64,000 nucleotides of DNA from Microvirga massiliensis (GTDB taxonomy: Bacteria > Pseudomonadota > Alphaproteobacteria > Rhizobiales > Beijerinckiaceae), in the NCBI RefSeq assembly GCF_001006805.1, contig NZ_LN811350.1, forward strand, positions 1,005,774 to 1,069,773, given 5' to 3'. Positions 8,166-17,410 of the stretch are shown piece after piece. The notes under the pieces were generated by a model. The model did no database searches and had not been told where the DNA came from. It saw only the letters and a program-made list of their open reading frames with translations. Positions within the stretch are counted from its first letter, which is position 1. Every line of letters starts with the position of its first letter. The translations under genes and the position numbers were made by a program.

Positions 8166-9274
8166 CCGACGCCACGTCACCCGTGAAACCGACTGTCCTG
8201 CGCCGAAGGCCGATCCTCATCACCGGCGGAGCCGGTTTCATCGGGTCGAATCTGGCGGATCGGCTCGCGTCTGAGGGCAGGGACGTCCTCGTCCTCGATG
8301 CCCTTTCGCGCGAAGGCGTCGAGCGCAATTTGGCCTGGCTCAAGAGCCGCCATCCCGAACGGATCTCGTCGGTGATCGCCGATATCCGGGACGAGGCTGC
8401 CGTCGCAAATGCCGCGGCCGAGGCGCAGGCGGTGTTTCACCTTGCGGCGCAGGTGGCGGTCACGACGAGTCTGGACAATCCCCGCGAGGATTTCGACATC
8501 AATCTTCGTGGCACGATCCACCTGCTCGAAGCCCTGCGGCGGCGAAATGAGCGCACGCCGCTCCTCTTCGCTTCCACCAACAAGGTCTATGGAGATCTGG
8601 CGGACGTCGTGCTTGAGAGGACCGGCGATGCCTACCTGCCGGCCGATGTTTCGCTCCGCGGCACGGGCATCGGCGAGGACAGGCCTCTCGATTTCCATAC
8701 GCCGTATGGTTGCTCGAAGGGGGCAGCCGATCAGTATGTGCTCGATTATGCGCGATCCTTCGGCGTTCCGACCTGTGTGCTCCGGATGAGTTGCATCTAC
8801 GGGCAGCGCCAGATGGGAACCGAAGATCAAGGCTGGGTCGCCCATTTCCTGATTCGTGCGCTCAAGGGTGAGCCGATCGTCATCTACGGCGATGGTTGTC
8901 AGGTTCGCGATGTCCTCGATGTGCAGGACGCCATCGAAGCCTATGTGAATGCCTGGATGCGGATTGATCGTGTCGCGGGCCATGCATTCAATCTCGGAGG
9001 AGGAACCGCGAACGCCATCAGCCTGCGCCAACTTCTTGCCTATATGGAAAGCCTTCTCGGTCAGCGCGTGGCCACGAACTTCTCCGATTGGAGGGCGGGC
9101 GACCAGCGCTACTACGTTTCCGATACGCGCCGAGCGCATCAGCAACTCGGATTGCGGACGCCCCGTCCGTGGAAAGACGGCATTGCAGCGCTCCTGGCTT
9201 GGCTTCGCGAAGAGAACGCGCCGGTGCGTCGGCAACGGGCCGCTCCACTGCATCGTGCCGAGGCACGGCCGTGA
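8162..9274 (+). CDS. CDP-paratose 2-epimerase-like SDR
   Basis: A 370-residue extended SDR. GGAGFIGSN marks the NAD site, STNKVYGD the serine/threonine region, and YGCSKGAADQY the Tyr-Lys pair. This combination, with DRPLDFHTPYG before the tyrosine and IVIYGDGCQVRDVLDV later, resembles CDP-paratose 2-epimerases (CDP-tyvelose synthesis). The exact nucleotide sugar cannot be told from sequence. The ATG at 8162 overlaps the previous stop by four bases. A 130-base gap without visible features follows before the next gene. Confidence 0.85.
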   Translation: MTDATSPVKPTVLRRRPILITGGAGFIGSNLADRLASEGRDVLVLDALSREGVERNLAWLKSRHPERISSVIADIRDEAAVANAAAEAQAVFHLAAQVAVTTSLDNPREDFDINLRGTIHLLEALRRRNERTPLLFASTNKVYGDLADVVLERTGDAYLPADVSLRGTGIGEDRPLDFHTPYGCSKGAADQYVLDYARSFGVPTCVLRMSCIYGQRQMGTEDQGWVAHFLIRALKGEPIVIYGDGCQVRDVLDVQDAIEAYVNAWMRIDRVAGHAFNLGGGTANAISLRQLLAYMESLLGQRVATNFSDWRAGDQRYYVSDTRRAHQQLGLRTPRPWKDGIAALLAWLREENAPVRRQRAAPLHRAEARP

Positions 9275-9404
9275 CGCGGGCACTTACTCATCGCGAGCTA
9301 CGTACCAGGGCTCGGGTGAGCGCACGTCGCGCGGGATCCTGTTGCAGTCGGCCTCATCACGCTGATGCGCTAAGACGCACCCACCTCAGCGCTGCCCAGA
9401 AGAG

Positions 9405-10613
9405 ATGTCCGGGACCTCTGATCTGTCCGGTGATCCAGTGTCTGCGCGGATAGCGGCATCCGACTTTGTGCCGCGGCGAATTCTCATCACCGCCGACGCG
9501 GTTGGTGGTGTCTGGACACACGCGATCGATGTCGCCGCGGGATTACGACAGCATGGGATCGAGGTCATTCTCGCTGTGCTCGGCCCGGGCCCTTCGGGAG
9601 CGGAGATGGCTCGCGCCCGGCATATTGCGGATGTGGTCTCGTTGCCGCTCCCGCTCGACTGGACGGCACAACATCCTGCTGAAATCGAAGCGGCTGCTCG
9701 CGAAGTCTCCCGTCTCGCTGCGGATGTATCGGCGGATCTCGTGCACCTCAATTCGCCGGCTCTTGCAGCCTATGGGCATTTTCGGGCGCCGGTCGTCGCG
9801 CTCGCCCATTCCTGTGTTGCAACCTGGTGGGATGCCGTTCGCACGGGTCCGCTGCCGCAGGATTTCGAGTGGCGCACGGAGCTCATCGGCCGCGGCTATA
9901 GCAATGCCTCGATTGTCGTCGCCCCAAGTGAAGCCTTCGCCAAGGCGACGGCCAGTCGCTATGAACTGGCTGCCGTTCGCACCGTTCACAACGGCCGTGC
10001 GGCGCCGGCTTCCCTAGAGAGCGACATCGACTCGAAAGCAGGCTCGGGGGGGGACGATCACGCCGCGAGTGCGGAGTCCCTGTTCGTCCTGACTGCTGGT
10101 CGATTGTGGGACGAGGGGAAGAATGTCGCTACACTCGATGCCATAGCTGACCGCGTATCCGTTCCGGTCTTCGCGGCTGGTCCGCTTGCCGGGCCGCAGG
10201 GAGGCGGCTTCGGATCGCAGCGGCTGCAGACTCTCGGCCTCCTCTCCGAGCCTGCGCTCCGTAGGCTCTATGCAAAGCAGCCGATCTTCGCATCTCCTGC
10301 GCTCTACGAGCCGTTCGGCCTTGCCGTTCTCGAGGCAGCCCAGGCCGGATGCCCGCTCGTTCTTTCTGATATCCCGACCTTCCGCGAGTTGTGGGACGGC
10401 GCGGCGATCTTCGTGCCGGCCCGGGACGAGGCCGCGCTCGCCTCGGCCATCGACGAGCTTGCTACAGATTCTGACCGCCGTGCAAGGATGGGAGAGGCGG
10501 CACGCGAACGTGCGCTGCGCTTCACGCCGGAGCGAATGGTTGCCGGACTCCTCGATGTTTACCGAACCGTACTCTCCACGCCTGCCCGGAAGATGAAGGA
10601 AGTCGCGGCTTGA
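9405..10613 (+). CDS. GT4-family glycosyltransferase
   Basis: A 402-residue GT-B retaining glycosyltransferase. The N-terminal domain opens with RRILITADAVGGVWTHAID and includes VHLNSPALAAYG. The C-terminal domain has VLTAGRLWDEGKN and the family EPFGLAVLEAAQAG motif with its E-x7-E pair. The nucleotide-sugar donor is unknown. A glycine/aspartate-rich insert near residues 206-222 separates the domains. The last codons overlap the TTG start of the following CgeB-like gene. It is the only GT4 enzyme of the cluster; the other four glycosyltransferases are CgeB-type. Confidence 0.88.
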   Translation: MSGTSDLSGDPVSARIAASDFVPRRILITADAVGGVWTHAIDVAAGLRQHGIEVILAVLGPGPSGAEMARARHIADVVSLPLPLDWTAQHPAEIEAAAREVSRLAADVSADLVHLNSPALAAYGHFRAPVVALAHSCVATWWDAVRTGPLPQDFEWRTELIGRGYSNASIVVAPSEAFAKATASRYELAAVRTVHNGRAAPASLESDIDSKAGSGGDDHAASAESLFVLTAGRLWDEGKNVATLDAIADRVSVPVFAAGPLAGPQGGGFGSQRLQTLGLLSEPALRRLYAKQPIFASPALYEPFGLAVLEAAQAGCPLVLSDIPTFRELWDGAAIFVPARDEAALASAIDELATDSDRRARMGEAARERALRFTPERMVAGLLDVYRTVLSTPARKMKEVAA

Positions 10614-11722
10614 GGATCGTCTACTTCACCCACACCTTGGCATCGTGCTGGAATCATGGAAATGCCCATTTCCTGCGAGGCGTCCTACGCGATCTGGTGC
10701 ACAGAGGCCACGAGGTCAATGCTTATGAGCCGCCCGATCCCTGGAGCCTGGCGAACATGCTGGCGGACCACGGCCCGGATAGTCTGGATCCTTTCCGCCA
10801 TTTCTATCCCGAACTGAAGTCGCAGGCCCTCCCTCCGGATGCGGATCTGGAGCAACGGCTCGCGGATGCGGACGCTGTGCTCGTTCACGAGTGGAACGAT
10901 CCCACGCTTGTGGCAGCAATTGGAGCTCTGCGGAAGCGCGGGGCGCGATTCACGCTCCTCTTCCACGATACTCACCATCGTGCAGTCAGCGATCCGCAAG
11001 CGATCCGCCAGTTCGATCTTTCAGGCTATGACGGAGTACTCGCCTTCGGCGAGGCTCTCGCCGAGGTTTACCGCAGCTGGGGCTGGGGTTCGCGCGTTTT
11101 CGTCTGGCACGAGGCGGCTGATACGCGGCTCTTCCGACCGCCGCTCCACGAGGGAGAGCGGCATGGCCTCGTGTGGATCGGAAACTGGGGTGACGACGAG
11201 CGAAGCGAGGAATTGGAACACTTCCTGCTTCATCCTGCTCGTGCGGCCGGCTTGCCTCTCGACATCTATGGGGTTCGCTATCCGAACCATGCCCTTGCCA
11301 TGCTGGCGCGCTATGGTGCGCACTATCGTGGATGGCTGCCGAATCCGCGGGCGCCGGAGATCTTCGCACGACATCTCGCGACGGTTCATGTCCCGAGGCG
11401 ATTCTATGTCGATCTCCTGCCGGGAATCCCGACCATCCGGGTCTTCGAAGCGCTCGCCTGCGGGATCCCGCTGATTTCGGCACCATGGGAGGATGCCGAG
11501 GGCCTCTTCCGTCCGGGCGAAGATTATCTCGTCGCGCGAGACGGGAACGACATGCTGTCCCACATGCGTGCAGTTGCGAGAGATGCCGCTCTTCGCGAGT
11601 CCCTCCAGGCGAACGGGCTCGAGGCGATCCGCGCTCGTCATTCGTGCGTGCACCGGGCCGAACAGCTTCTCGGCATCCTCGCCAAACTCGGCACTACCGC
11701 GTCCCTGGAGTTGTCTGCATGA
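10610..11722 (+). CDS. CgeB-type glycosyltransferase (paralogue 2)
   Basis: A 370-residue GT-B protein. The N-terminal MRIVYFTHTLASCWNHGNAH corresponds to the SxW-NG-A segment of the other paralogues. The C-terminal region has TVHVPRRFYV, IRVFEALACGIPL and a glycine-rich PGEDYLVA. This is the most divergent of the four copies. LLFHDTHHRA replaces the FYDxDTPVT stretch seen in paralogues 1 and 4. Start is TTG at 10610, embedded in the stop of the GT4 gene (CTTGAGG), so expression is probably coupled. The stop overlaps the next ATG. Confidence 0.82.
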   Translation: MRIVYFTHTLASCWNHGNAHFLRGVLRDLVHRGHEVNAYEPPDPWSLANMLADHGPDSLDPFRHFYPELKSQALPPDADLEQRLADADAVLVHEWNDPTLVAAIGALRKRGARFTLLFHDTHHRAVSDPQAIRQFDLSGYDGVLAFGEALAEVYRSWGWGSRVFVWHEAADTRLFRPPLHEGERHGLVWIGNWGDDERSEELEHFLLHPARAAGLPLDIYGVRYPNHALAMLARYGAHYRGWLPNPRAPEIFARHLATVHVPRRFYVDLLPGIPTIRVFEALACGIPLISAPWEDAEGLFRPGEDYLVARDGNDMLSHMRAVARDAALRESLQANGLEAIRARHSCVHRAEQLLGILAKLGTTASLELSA

Positions 11723-12813
11723 AGATTGCGTTCTACGGATCGAGTCTCCTGTCCTCGTACTGGAACGGTGCGGCCACATATTACCGCGGTTTGCTCAGCG
11801 ATCTCGCACGCCGTGGGTACAGGATCACATTCTACGAGCCGGATGCATTCGACCGGCAGCAGCATCGGGATATCGACCCCCCTAACTGGGCGGAAGTGAA
11901 AGTCTACCCGGCTAACATCGAGGCAATGCGCGCCGTGGTCGCGGAAGCGGCGCGCGCCGATATCGTCGTCAAGGCATCCGGTGTCGGCGTCTTCGACACG
12001 GAACTCCTCGAAGGAGTCGTCGCGGCTTCGCAACCGGACGCGATCCGGATTTTCTGGGATGTCGATGCTCCGGCGACCTTGGCCGAGCTGCGCGCCGATC
12101 CCGGGCACGCGCTGCATCGCGCGATGCCGAGCCTCGACCTGGTATTCACTTATGGCGGTGGCCCGCCGGTCGTCGCCGGCTATCGGAGCTTCGGCGCCCG
12201 AACCTGCATTCCGATCTACAATGCGCTCGATCCGAGCACGCATTACCCCGTGCCCGCAGAGGAGCGGTTCGTGGCCGATCTAGCCTTCCTGGGCAACAGG
12301 CTCCCTGATCGTGAGGCTCGCGTCGAGGAGTTCTTCCTCAGGCCGGCAGCGGATCTCCCGGAGCGCAGCTTCCTGATCGGCGGCAACGGCTGGGAAACCA
12401 AGGCCATGCCACCGAATGTGAGGTCGTTGGGGCACGTCTACACGCGTGAGCATAACGCCTTTAACACGAGTCCGCTTGCCGTCCTGAACATCGCGCGTGA
12501 CTCGATGGCGACGACCGGATTCTCTCCAGCGACACGCGTTTTCGAGGCAGCGGGGGCGGGAGCCTGCCTGATCACCGATGCCTGGATCGGGCTCGAACTC
12601 TTTCTGAAAGATGGCGAGGAGGTGCTCGTTGCTCGAGACGGAAAGGATGTGGCGGAGCATGTGGCCGCTTTGACGCCCGCTCGCGCCGCTGCAATCGGGC
12701 AGGCCGCCCGGAGCAGAATTCTCGCCGAGCACACTTACACGAGGCGTGGCACGGAGGTCGATGCGATCCTGCGCAAAATGGTGCTGGAGAAGCAACAGAG
12801 GAGTGTCGCGTGA
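11719..12813 (+). CDS. CgeB-type glycosyltransferase (paralogue 3)
   Basis: A 364-residue GT-B protein starting MKIAFYGSSLLSSYWNGAAT. Shared CgeB features are FYEPDAFDRQQHRD, FWDVDAPATL, VFTYGGGPPV, VLNIARDSMATTGFSP and RVFEAAGAGACLITDAW. The ATG lies inside the stop of the preceding gene (ATGA) and the stop is overlapped by the next GTG, so it is the middle of a three-gene coupled array. Its N-terminal FYEPD suggests it is closer to paralogue 2 than to 1 and 4 in that half. Confidence 0.86.
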   Translation: MKIAFYGSSLLSSYWNGAATYYRGLLSDLARRGYRITFYEPDAFDRQQHRDIDPPNWAEVKVYPANIEAMRAVVAEAARADIVVKASGVGVFDTELLEGVVAASQPDAIRIFWDVDAPATLAELRADPGHALHRAMPSLDLVFTYGGGPPVVAGYRSFGARTCIPIYNALDPSTHYPVPAEERFVADLAFLGNRLPDREARVEEFFLRPAADLPERSFLIGGNGWETKAMPPNVRSLGHVYTREHNAFNTSPLAVLNIARDSMATTGFSPATRVFEAAGAGACLITDAWIGLELFLKDGEEVLVARDGKDVAEHVAALTPARAAAIGQAARSRILAEHTYTRRGTEVDAILRKMVLEKQQRSVA

Positions 12814-13919
12814 AAGCGGGTCTCCAGATCGTTGTGCTCGGCCTCTCGCTCTCTTCGTCTTGGGGCAATGGTCATGCCACGACCTTCCGTGCGCTCCTGA
12901 AGGCATGCTCGCAGCGAGGGCACGATATTCTCTTTCTCGAGCGCGATGTCCCTTGGTATGCGGCACATCGGGATCTCGAGAGGCCGCCCTATTGTGAACT
13001 CGCATTCTATTCGAGCCTCAAGGAGCTGCCTCGGTTCCGTGAGCGCATCGCGCAGGCCGATGCCGTGATCGTCGGCTCCTATGTCCCCGATGGAGTAGCC
13101 GTCGGACGCTACGTGCAGTCGGTGGCACAAGGCGTCACCGCTTTCTATGATATCGATACGCCCGTGACGCTCGCAAAGCTGGCACGCGACGATTATGAGT
13201 ATCTTTCGCCGGAACTGATCCCGGGATACGACATCTACTTCTCCTTCACGGGCGGTCCGACTCTCGGCATGATCGAGGAGCATTACGGCTCACCCGCTGC
13301 GCGAGCTCTTTATTGCTCCGTGGATCCGGAACTCTATCCAAGACTCCCGCGCGTCGAGCGCTGGGATCTCGGTTATCTCGGCACGTATAGTCCCGATCGC
13401 CAGCCGACCCTGGAACGGCTACTCCTGACGCCCGCCAGTCTTGCGCCAGATCTGCGGTTCGTCGTGGCCGGGCCGCAATACCCGGCCGACATCGTATGGC
13501 CTGCGAATGTCGAGCGGATCGAGCATGTGCCGCCTGCCGAGCACCCTGCTTTCTACGCGGCTTGCCGCTTCACGCTCAACGTGACGCGAGCCGACATGAT
13601 ACGCGCAGGCTTCAGCCCCAGCGTTCGTCTTTTTGAGGCAGCGGCCTGCGGAACGCCTATCATCTCCGACGATTGGGAGGGATTGGACACGGTCCTCGCT
13701 CCCGGCCGCGAGATTCACGTGGCGAAATCCGCCTCCGATGTCATCGAGGCTCTCACGAACTGGTCCGAGGAGCGCCGCATCGCGCAATCGGAGGCGGCCC
13801 GCCACCGAGTCCTGGCCGCGCACACGGCAGGACACCGGGCGAGGGCTCTCGAGGGGACCATCCTTGAATCTGTTGGTTCAAAAGCAAGGAAGCGTATCGC
13901 GATCCGGGCCCGCGCCTAG
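12810..13919 (+). CDS. CgeB-type glycosyltransferase (paralogue 4)
   Basis: A 369-residue protein highly similar in motif layout to paralogue 1 on the other strand: SSSWGNGHAT near the N-terminus, LERDVPWYAAHRD, FYDIDTPVTLA, YLGTYSPDRQ, TLNVTRADM, RLFEAAACGTPII and SDDWEGLD. GTG start at 12810 overlaps the preceding stop by four bases. The C-terminus is Arg/Lys-rich. Paralogues 1 and 4 probably act on related donors, since the donor-binding motifs are nearly the same. Last of the coupled array; a 105-base gap follows. Confidence 0.86.
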   Translation: MKAGLQIVVLGLSLSSSWGNGHATTFRALLKACSQRGHDILFLERDVPWYAAHRDLERPPYCELAFYSSLKELPRFRERIAQADAVIVGSYVPDGVAVGRYVQSVAQGVTAFYDIDTPVTLAKLARDDYEYLSPELIPGYDIYFSFTGGPTLGMIEEHYGSPAARALYCSVDPELYPRLPRVERWDLGYLGTYSPDRQPTLERLLLTPASLAPDLRFVVAGPQYPADIVWPANVERIEHVPPAEHPAFYAACRFTLNVTRADMIRAGFSPSVRLFEAAACGTPIISDDWEGLDTVLAPGREIHVAKSASDVIEALTNWSEERRIAQSEAARHRVLAAHTAGHRARALEGTILESVGSKARKRIAIRARA

Positions 13920-14024
13920 AGCTGCTGGGATTTCCTGTGGACGATATTGAACGAATGCCATGCTGCGACGTTGAGCCACGCAAGTAGCTCGAGCTCTTCA
14001 GCCGCCGTTGCGAGAGGTGCGTTT

Positions 14025-15050
14025 ATGAAGAATGGCAGGAGTAGACATGTCCTTGTCGCGGGCGGCGCCGGGTTCGTTGGGTCTCATCTCTGCGATGCGC
14101 TGCTCGGCGAAGGAGCGCACGTCATCGTGCTCGACAACTTTCAGACAGGGCGCAGACAGAACCTTCGCCATCTCGAACGCGATCCGCGCTTCGATCTGAT
14201 CGACGCCGATGTCGTGCGTCCGTTGCCGTCGCGATTGCGATCCAGCCGATTGCGCCTGGACCAAATCTATAATCTCGCCTGTGCGGCGTCGCCGGTACAT
14301 TACCAGGCCGACCCGGAGCACACGATGCTGACGAGCGTCGTCGGGACGCACAATCTCTTGTCCCTAGCCGAAAAGTCAGGTGCTCGCTTTTTCCAGGCAT
14401 CGACGAGTGAGGTCTATGGTGATCCCGAGATGCATCCTCAGAGCGAAACCTATTGGGGGCATGTCAACCCGACGGGGCCGCGGGCCTGCTATGACGAGGG
14501 GAAGCGGGCCGCGGAGACACTGGTCTTCGATTTCGCGCGGACCGGGCGCTGCGACGTGCGCGTCGCGCGCATCTTCAACACCTATGGACCTCGCATGCGG
14601 GCCGACGATGGCCGCGTCATTTCCAACGTGATCTGCCAGGCGCTGTCAGGCGACGATATCACGATCTATGGCGACGGAAGCCAGACCCGGTCCTTCTGCT
14701 ATATCTCGGATCTCGTCGAGGGTTTCCTGCGACTCATGGAACATGAGGACACGCTTCCCGGCCCGGTGAATCTCGGGAATCCGAATGAACTCACGGTTTC
14801 CGATCTCGTGCGGCGTGTCCTGGCATTGACCGGCTCGCAGTCTTCGGTTGTCCATCGACCCTTGCCCATCGATGATCCGCGTCGACGGCGGCCGGATATC
14901 ACGCGCGCCACCAAGCTGCTCGGCTGGTCGCCGCGCACTCCGCTCGAACAAGGGCTCAAGAAGACCGTTGCCTGGTTCGCCGAGGAGCACGGGCGGCCAT
15001 CGGACGCGATCCGTGAGCCTGCACGGTTGAGCGGCAGCATCCCGGCCTGA
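14025..15050 (+). CDS. UDP-glucuronate decarboxylase-like (UDP-xylose synthase) SDR
   Basis: A 341-residue extended SDR. Signatures: [10 protein letters not shown] (NAD site), [46 protein letters not shown] (Tyr-Lys pair) and [10 protein letters not shown]. These are the standard signatures of UDP-glucuronate decarboxylase, which makes UDP-xylose. The start is taken at 14025 with GAGAGG upstream; a longer frame from 13947 would add a Ser/Ala-rich tract without family support. A UDP-xylose donor would fit the beta-xylosidase-like hydrolase at the far end of the cluster. Confidence 0.88.
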   Translation: MKNGRSRHVLVAGGAGFVGSHLCDALLGEGAHVIVLDNFQTGRRQNLRHLERDPRFDLIDADVVRPLPSRLRSSRLRLDQIYNLACAASPVHYQADPEHTMLTSVVGTHNLLSLAEKSGARFFQASTSEVYGDPEMHPQSETYWGHVNPTGPRACYDEGKRAAETLVFDFARTGRCDVRVARIFNTYGPRMRADDGRVISNVICQALSGDDITIYGDGSQTRSFCYISDLVEGFLRLMEHEDTLPGPVNLGNPNELTVSDLVRRVLALTGSQSSVVHRPLPIDDPRRRRPDITRATKLLGWSPRTPLEQGLKKTVAWFAEEHGRPSDAIREPARLSGSIPA

Positions 15051-15073
15051 TCGCAGGCCTCGGCCGCCGGATC

Positions 15074-15604
15074 ATGTCGAGCCAGCTCAATCTGACCTTC
15101 ATCGAGCCGCTCCTCGCCATCGGCGGACGATTCGAGCATCATCAGACCTCCGATCTGGCCAGCGCCTTGGCCGTGAGGGCAGTCGTCGATCTGCGACTGG
15201 AAGACAGCGACGACCCGGAGATCCTCGCGTGCCACGGCATCACGTTTCTCCGTCTCCCCACGGAGGACCATGGTGCCGTCGCTCAGGACGATCTCGATCG
15301 AGGCGTGTCCTTTGCGAACCAACATCTCGATCGCGGTGAGCGCGTGCTCGTCCACTGCGAGCACGGCATCGGGCGATCGGCGACACTGGCGCTCTGCATT
15401 CTGGCCAAGCGGGGAATAGAGCCCCTCGCTGCCCTGGAACTCGCAAAGTCGAAACGCTCCCTCGTCAGCCCGAGCCCCGCTCAATACGAGGCCTGGGTGC
15501 GCTGGCTCATCCGGCATGGGATCTGCGGCTCGACCGGAGCGGCGCTTCCATCCTTCGATGCTTTCAAGGCCATTGCCTATCGCCACCTGACCGGGGCCGT
15601 CTGA
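15074..15604 (+). CDS. Dual-specificity-type protein phosphatase
   Basis: A 176-residue cysteine phosphatase. The P-loop VHCEHGIGRSATLAL gives the catalytic Cys95 and Arg101. An upstream aspartate in LPTEDHGA (about residue 65) is a plausible general acid. Known relatives dephosphorylate Tyr/Ser/Thr residues, phosphoinositides or small phosphates. It begins 23 bases after the UDP-xylose-synthase-like gene and its stop shares a base with the next ATG (TGATG), pairing it with the fusion protein that follows. The target is unknown; proximity to an inositol-related cluster makes an inositol phosphate possible but unproven. Confidence 0.82.
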   Translation: MSSQLNLTFIEPLLAIGGRFEHHQTSDLASALAVRAVVDLRLEDSDDPEILACHGITFLRLPTEDHGAVAQDDLDRGVSFANQHLDRGERVLVHCEHGIGRSATLALCILAKRGIEPLAALELAKSKRSLVSPSPAQYEAWVRWLIRHGICGSTGAALPSFDAFKAIAYRHLTGAV

Positions 15605-17367
15605 TGCTCGTCTTCGGGGACAGGCAACGCCGGGTCGAAACCACGGTTCTCGAAGCGGATGTCCAGGAGGCCCTCCAGCGGAGCGCTGTCTCGGATTTTG
15701 GGCTGAGCCGCCATGCCGCGCTCGTGGACGCATTTATCGCAGCGGCAAAGCTCGTGCAGGGACTTGCCGATGACGCGTTTCACCGCTCCGGTTGCGACCT
15801 GCCGGACATGGTGCCCGTGCAGGCGATGGATGCCTTGATGTCGCTGGCGGCAGGCGTCGTCACGTCCTGGCGAAGCAGCTTTGCAGAGATTCCCGTGCCG
15901 GCTCTGGCGCGTGGCTGGACCGGCCCGCACCGGAAGGTATGCACGCGTGCCGCCGAGGGATATTCCTTCTATGCCCTCTACCCGGAAGGCTACGCGGAAG
16001 CCGCATTCCGGTCGGGTCTGCCGCCGCAGACTCGAATCATCGGGATCCGGAGCATCGGTACCGGCCTTGCCGCCATCGTGGCGGCGGCGCTCGGGGCACC
16101 GGCTCCCTGGACCGTTCGGCCGAAGGGACATCCCTTCCGGAGAGAAATCGCTGTGGATCGGGAACTCTCCAGGGCGGTGATGGCAGAGAGGGACCACCTG
16201 TTCGCCGTGGTCGACGAGGGGCCCGGTCTTTCGGGAAGCTCGTTCGGCGCCGTGATCGACTGGCTGGAGGCGTGCGGCGTGGAACGGCGCCGGATCCATG
16301 TCTTTCCAGGGCATGCCGGAGACCTCGGTCCACAGGCTCACGCCGCGCACCGGGAGCGCTGGGCTACCCTGCCTCGCCATGTCGTCTCGTTCGAAGAACT
16401 GGTGCTTCAGGGCGCGAACCAAGCTCATCGCCTGTCCCGCTGGCTCGAAGACCTGGTCGGGGAGCCTGCCGCGGGAGCCCTGGAGGACATATCGGGGGGA
16501 GCATGGCGGGCGCGCCGCTATCGACATGAGGCCTACTGGCCGGCCAGCAACATCCAGCAGGAACGCCGGAAATTTCTCTTCTCCACCGGAAGCGAGACCT
16601 TCCTGGGCCGCTTCGTGGGGCTCGGAGAATCCGGTGCAGCGGCGCTGCGGCGGGCCGTGTCCCTCTCGCAGGCGGGGTTCACCCCGCCCGTCCTCGGCCT
16701 CGTCCACGGCTTCCTTGTGGAACGATGGCTGGATGGGGAAGGGCTCGACGCATCCGACGCGCCCGCGTCCGACACGGACAGGCAGGACCTGATCATCCGG
16801 ATCGCGGATTATCTGGCTTTCCGCGCCTGCCACCTCCCGGCTTCGGAGGACTCAGGCGCCTCTCTGCCGGAACTCTACGAGATGGCCATGCGCAATGCCG
16901 GCCTTGCCCTCGGCCCGGAGGCGTCCGGTGCTCTCGCGGCTCTGCTCCCCGAGCCCGAGTGCCTCCCAGGTCTGCGGAGAGTCGCGACGGATAACCGGCT
17001 CATGCTTCACGAGTGGATCCGGTTGACGGGCGGGGCTCTCCTCAAGACGGATGGCGTCGACCATTGCGCCGCGCACGACCTCATCGGTTGTCAGGATGTT
17101 GCCTGGGATATTGCCGGTGCCGCAGAGGAACTCGACCTGTCGCCCGCCGAGGCGGAAATGCTTCGAACCATGGTCGAGCACCGGACCGGTTGGCCTATCC
17201 ATCGGGCTATCCTCAAGACAATGCGCCTGTGCTATCTGGCCTTCCAGCTGGGCGCCTCGACGCTGGCCGCCGAATTCCTGGGTGGGAAGGAGGCGGATCG
17301 GCTGGCAACGGCCGCCCACCGCTACGGCACACGCCTCAGCAATCTTCTTGCCCAGCGCCTGGAATGA
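15604..17367 (+). CDS. Phosphoribosyltransferase-like / kinase-like fusion, unknown function
   Basis: A 587-residue protein I cannot assign to a named family. The N-terminal half carries a phosphoribosyltransferase-like core: a hydrophobic strand with IRSIGTGLAAIVAAALG (about 148-164) and a PRPP-loop-like FAVVDEGPGLSGSSF (about 200-214). The C-terminal third resembles aminoglycoside-phosphotransferase-type kinases. RFVGLGESGAAALRR suggests a remnant of a nucleotide lobe, and HDLIGCQDVAWDIAGA near residue 490 resembles a catalytic HD...N/D and metal-binding DxxWD pair. Coupling with the upstream phosphatase suggests a two-gene unit that adds and removes phosphate, or modifies a nucleotide-linked substrate. 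No membrane segments. Function unknown; domain calls are from motif reading only. Confidence 0.6.
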   Translation: MLVFGDRQRRVETTVLEADVQEALQRSAVSDFGLSRHAALVDAFIAAAKLVQGLADDAFHRSGCDLPDMVPVQAMDALMSLAAGVVTSWRSSFAEIPVPALARGWTGPHRKVCTRAAEGYSFYALYPEGYAEAAFRSGLPPQTRIIGIRSIGTGLAAIVAAALGAPAPWTVRPKGHPFRREIAVDRELSRAVMAERDHLFAVVDEGPGLSGSSFGAVIDWLEACGVERRRIHVFPGHAGDLGPQAHAAHRERWATLPRHVVSFEELVLQGANQAHRLSRWLEDLVGEPAAGALEDISGGAWRARRYRHEAYWPASNIQQERRKFLFSTGSETFLGRFVGLGESGAAALRRAVSLSQAGFTPPVLGLVHGFLVERWLDGEGLDASDAPASDTDRQDLIIRIADYLAFRACHLPASEDSGASLPELYEMAMRNAGLALGPEASGALAALLPEPECLPGLRRVATDNRLMLHEWIRLTGGALLKTDGVDHCAAHDLIGCQDVAWDIAGAAEELDLSPAEAEMLRTMVEHRTGWPIHRAILKTMRLCYLAFQLGASTLAAEFLGGKEADRLATAAHRYGTRLSNLLAQRLE

Positions 17368-17410
17368 GCCGGCGGGAAATGCGGAATGGGGGAGCCGGCA
17401 GGGAGGGGGA

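Noticed and set aside
11332..11718. N-terminal extension of the CgeB paralogue 3 frame
   Set aside because: It overlaps paralogue 2 out of frame; the ATGA overlap at 11719 gives a natural start.
13947..14024. N-terminal extension of the UDP-glucuronate-decarboxylase-like protein
   Set aside because: The extra 26 residues are a Ser/Ala-rich tract unlike the family; the ATG at 14025 has an upstream purine-rich site and starts right before the NAD motif.
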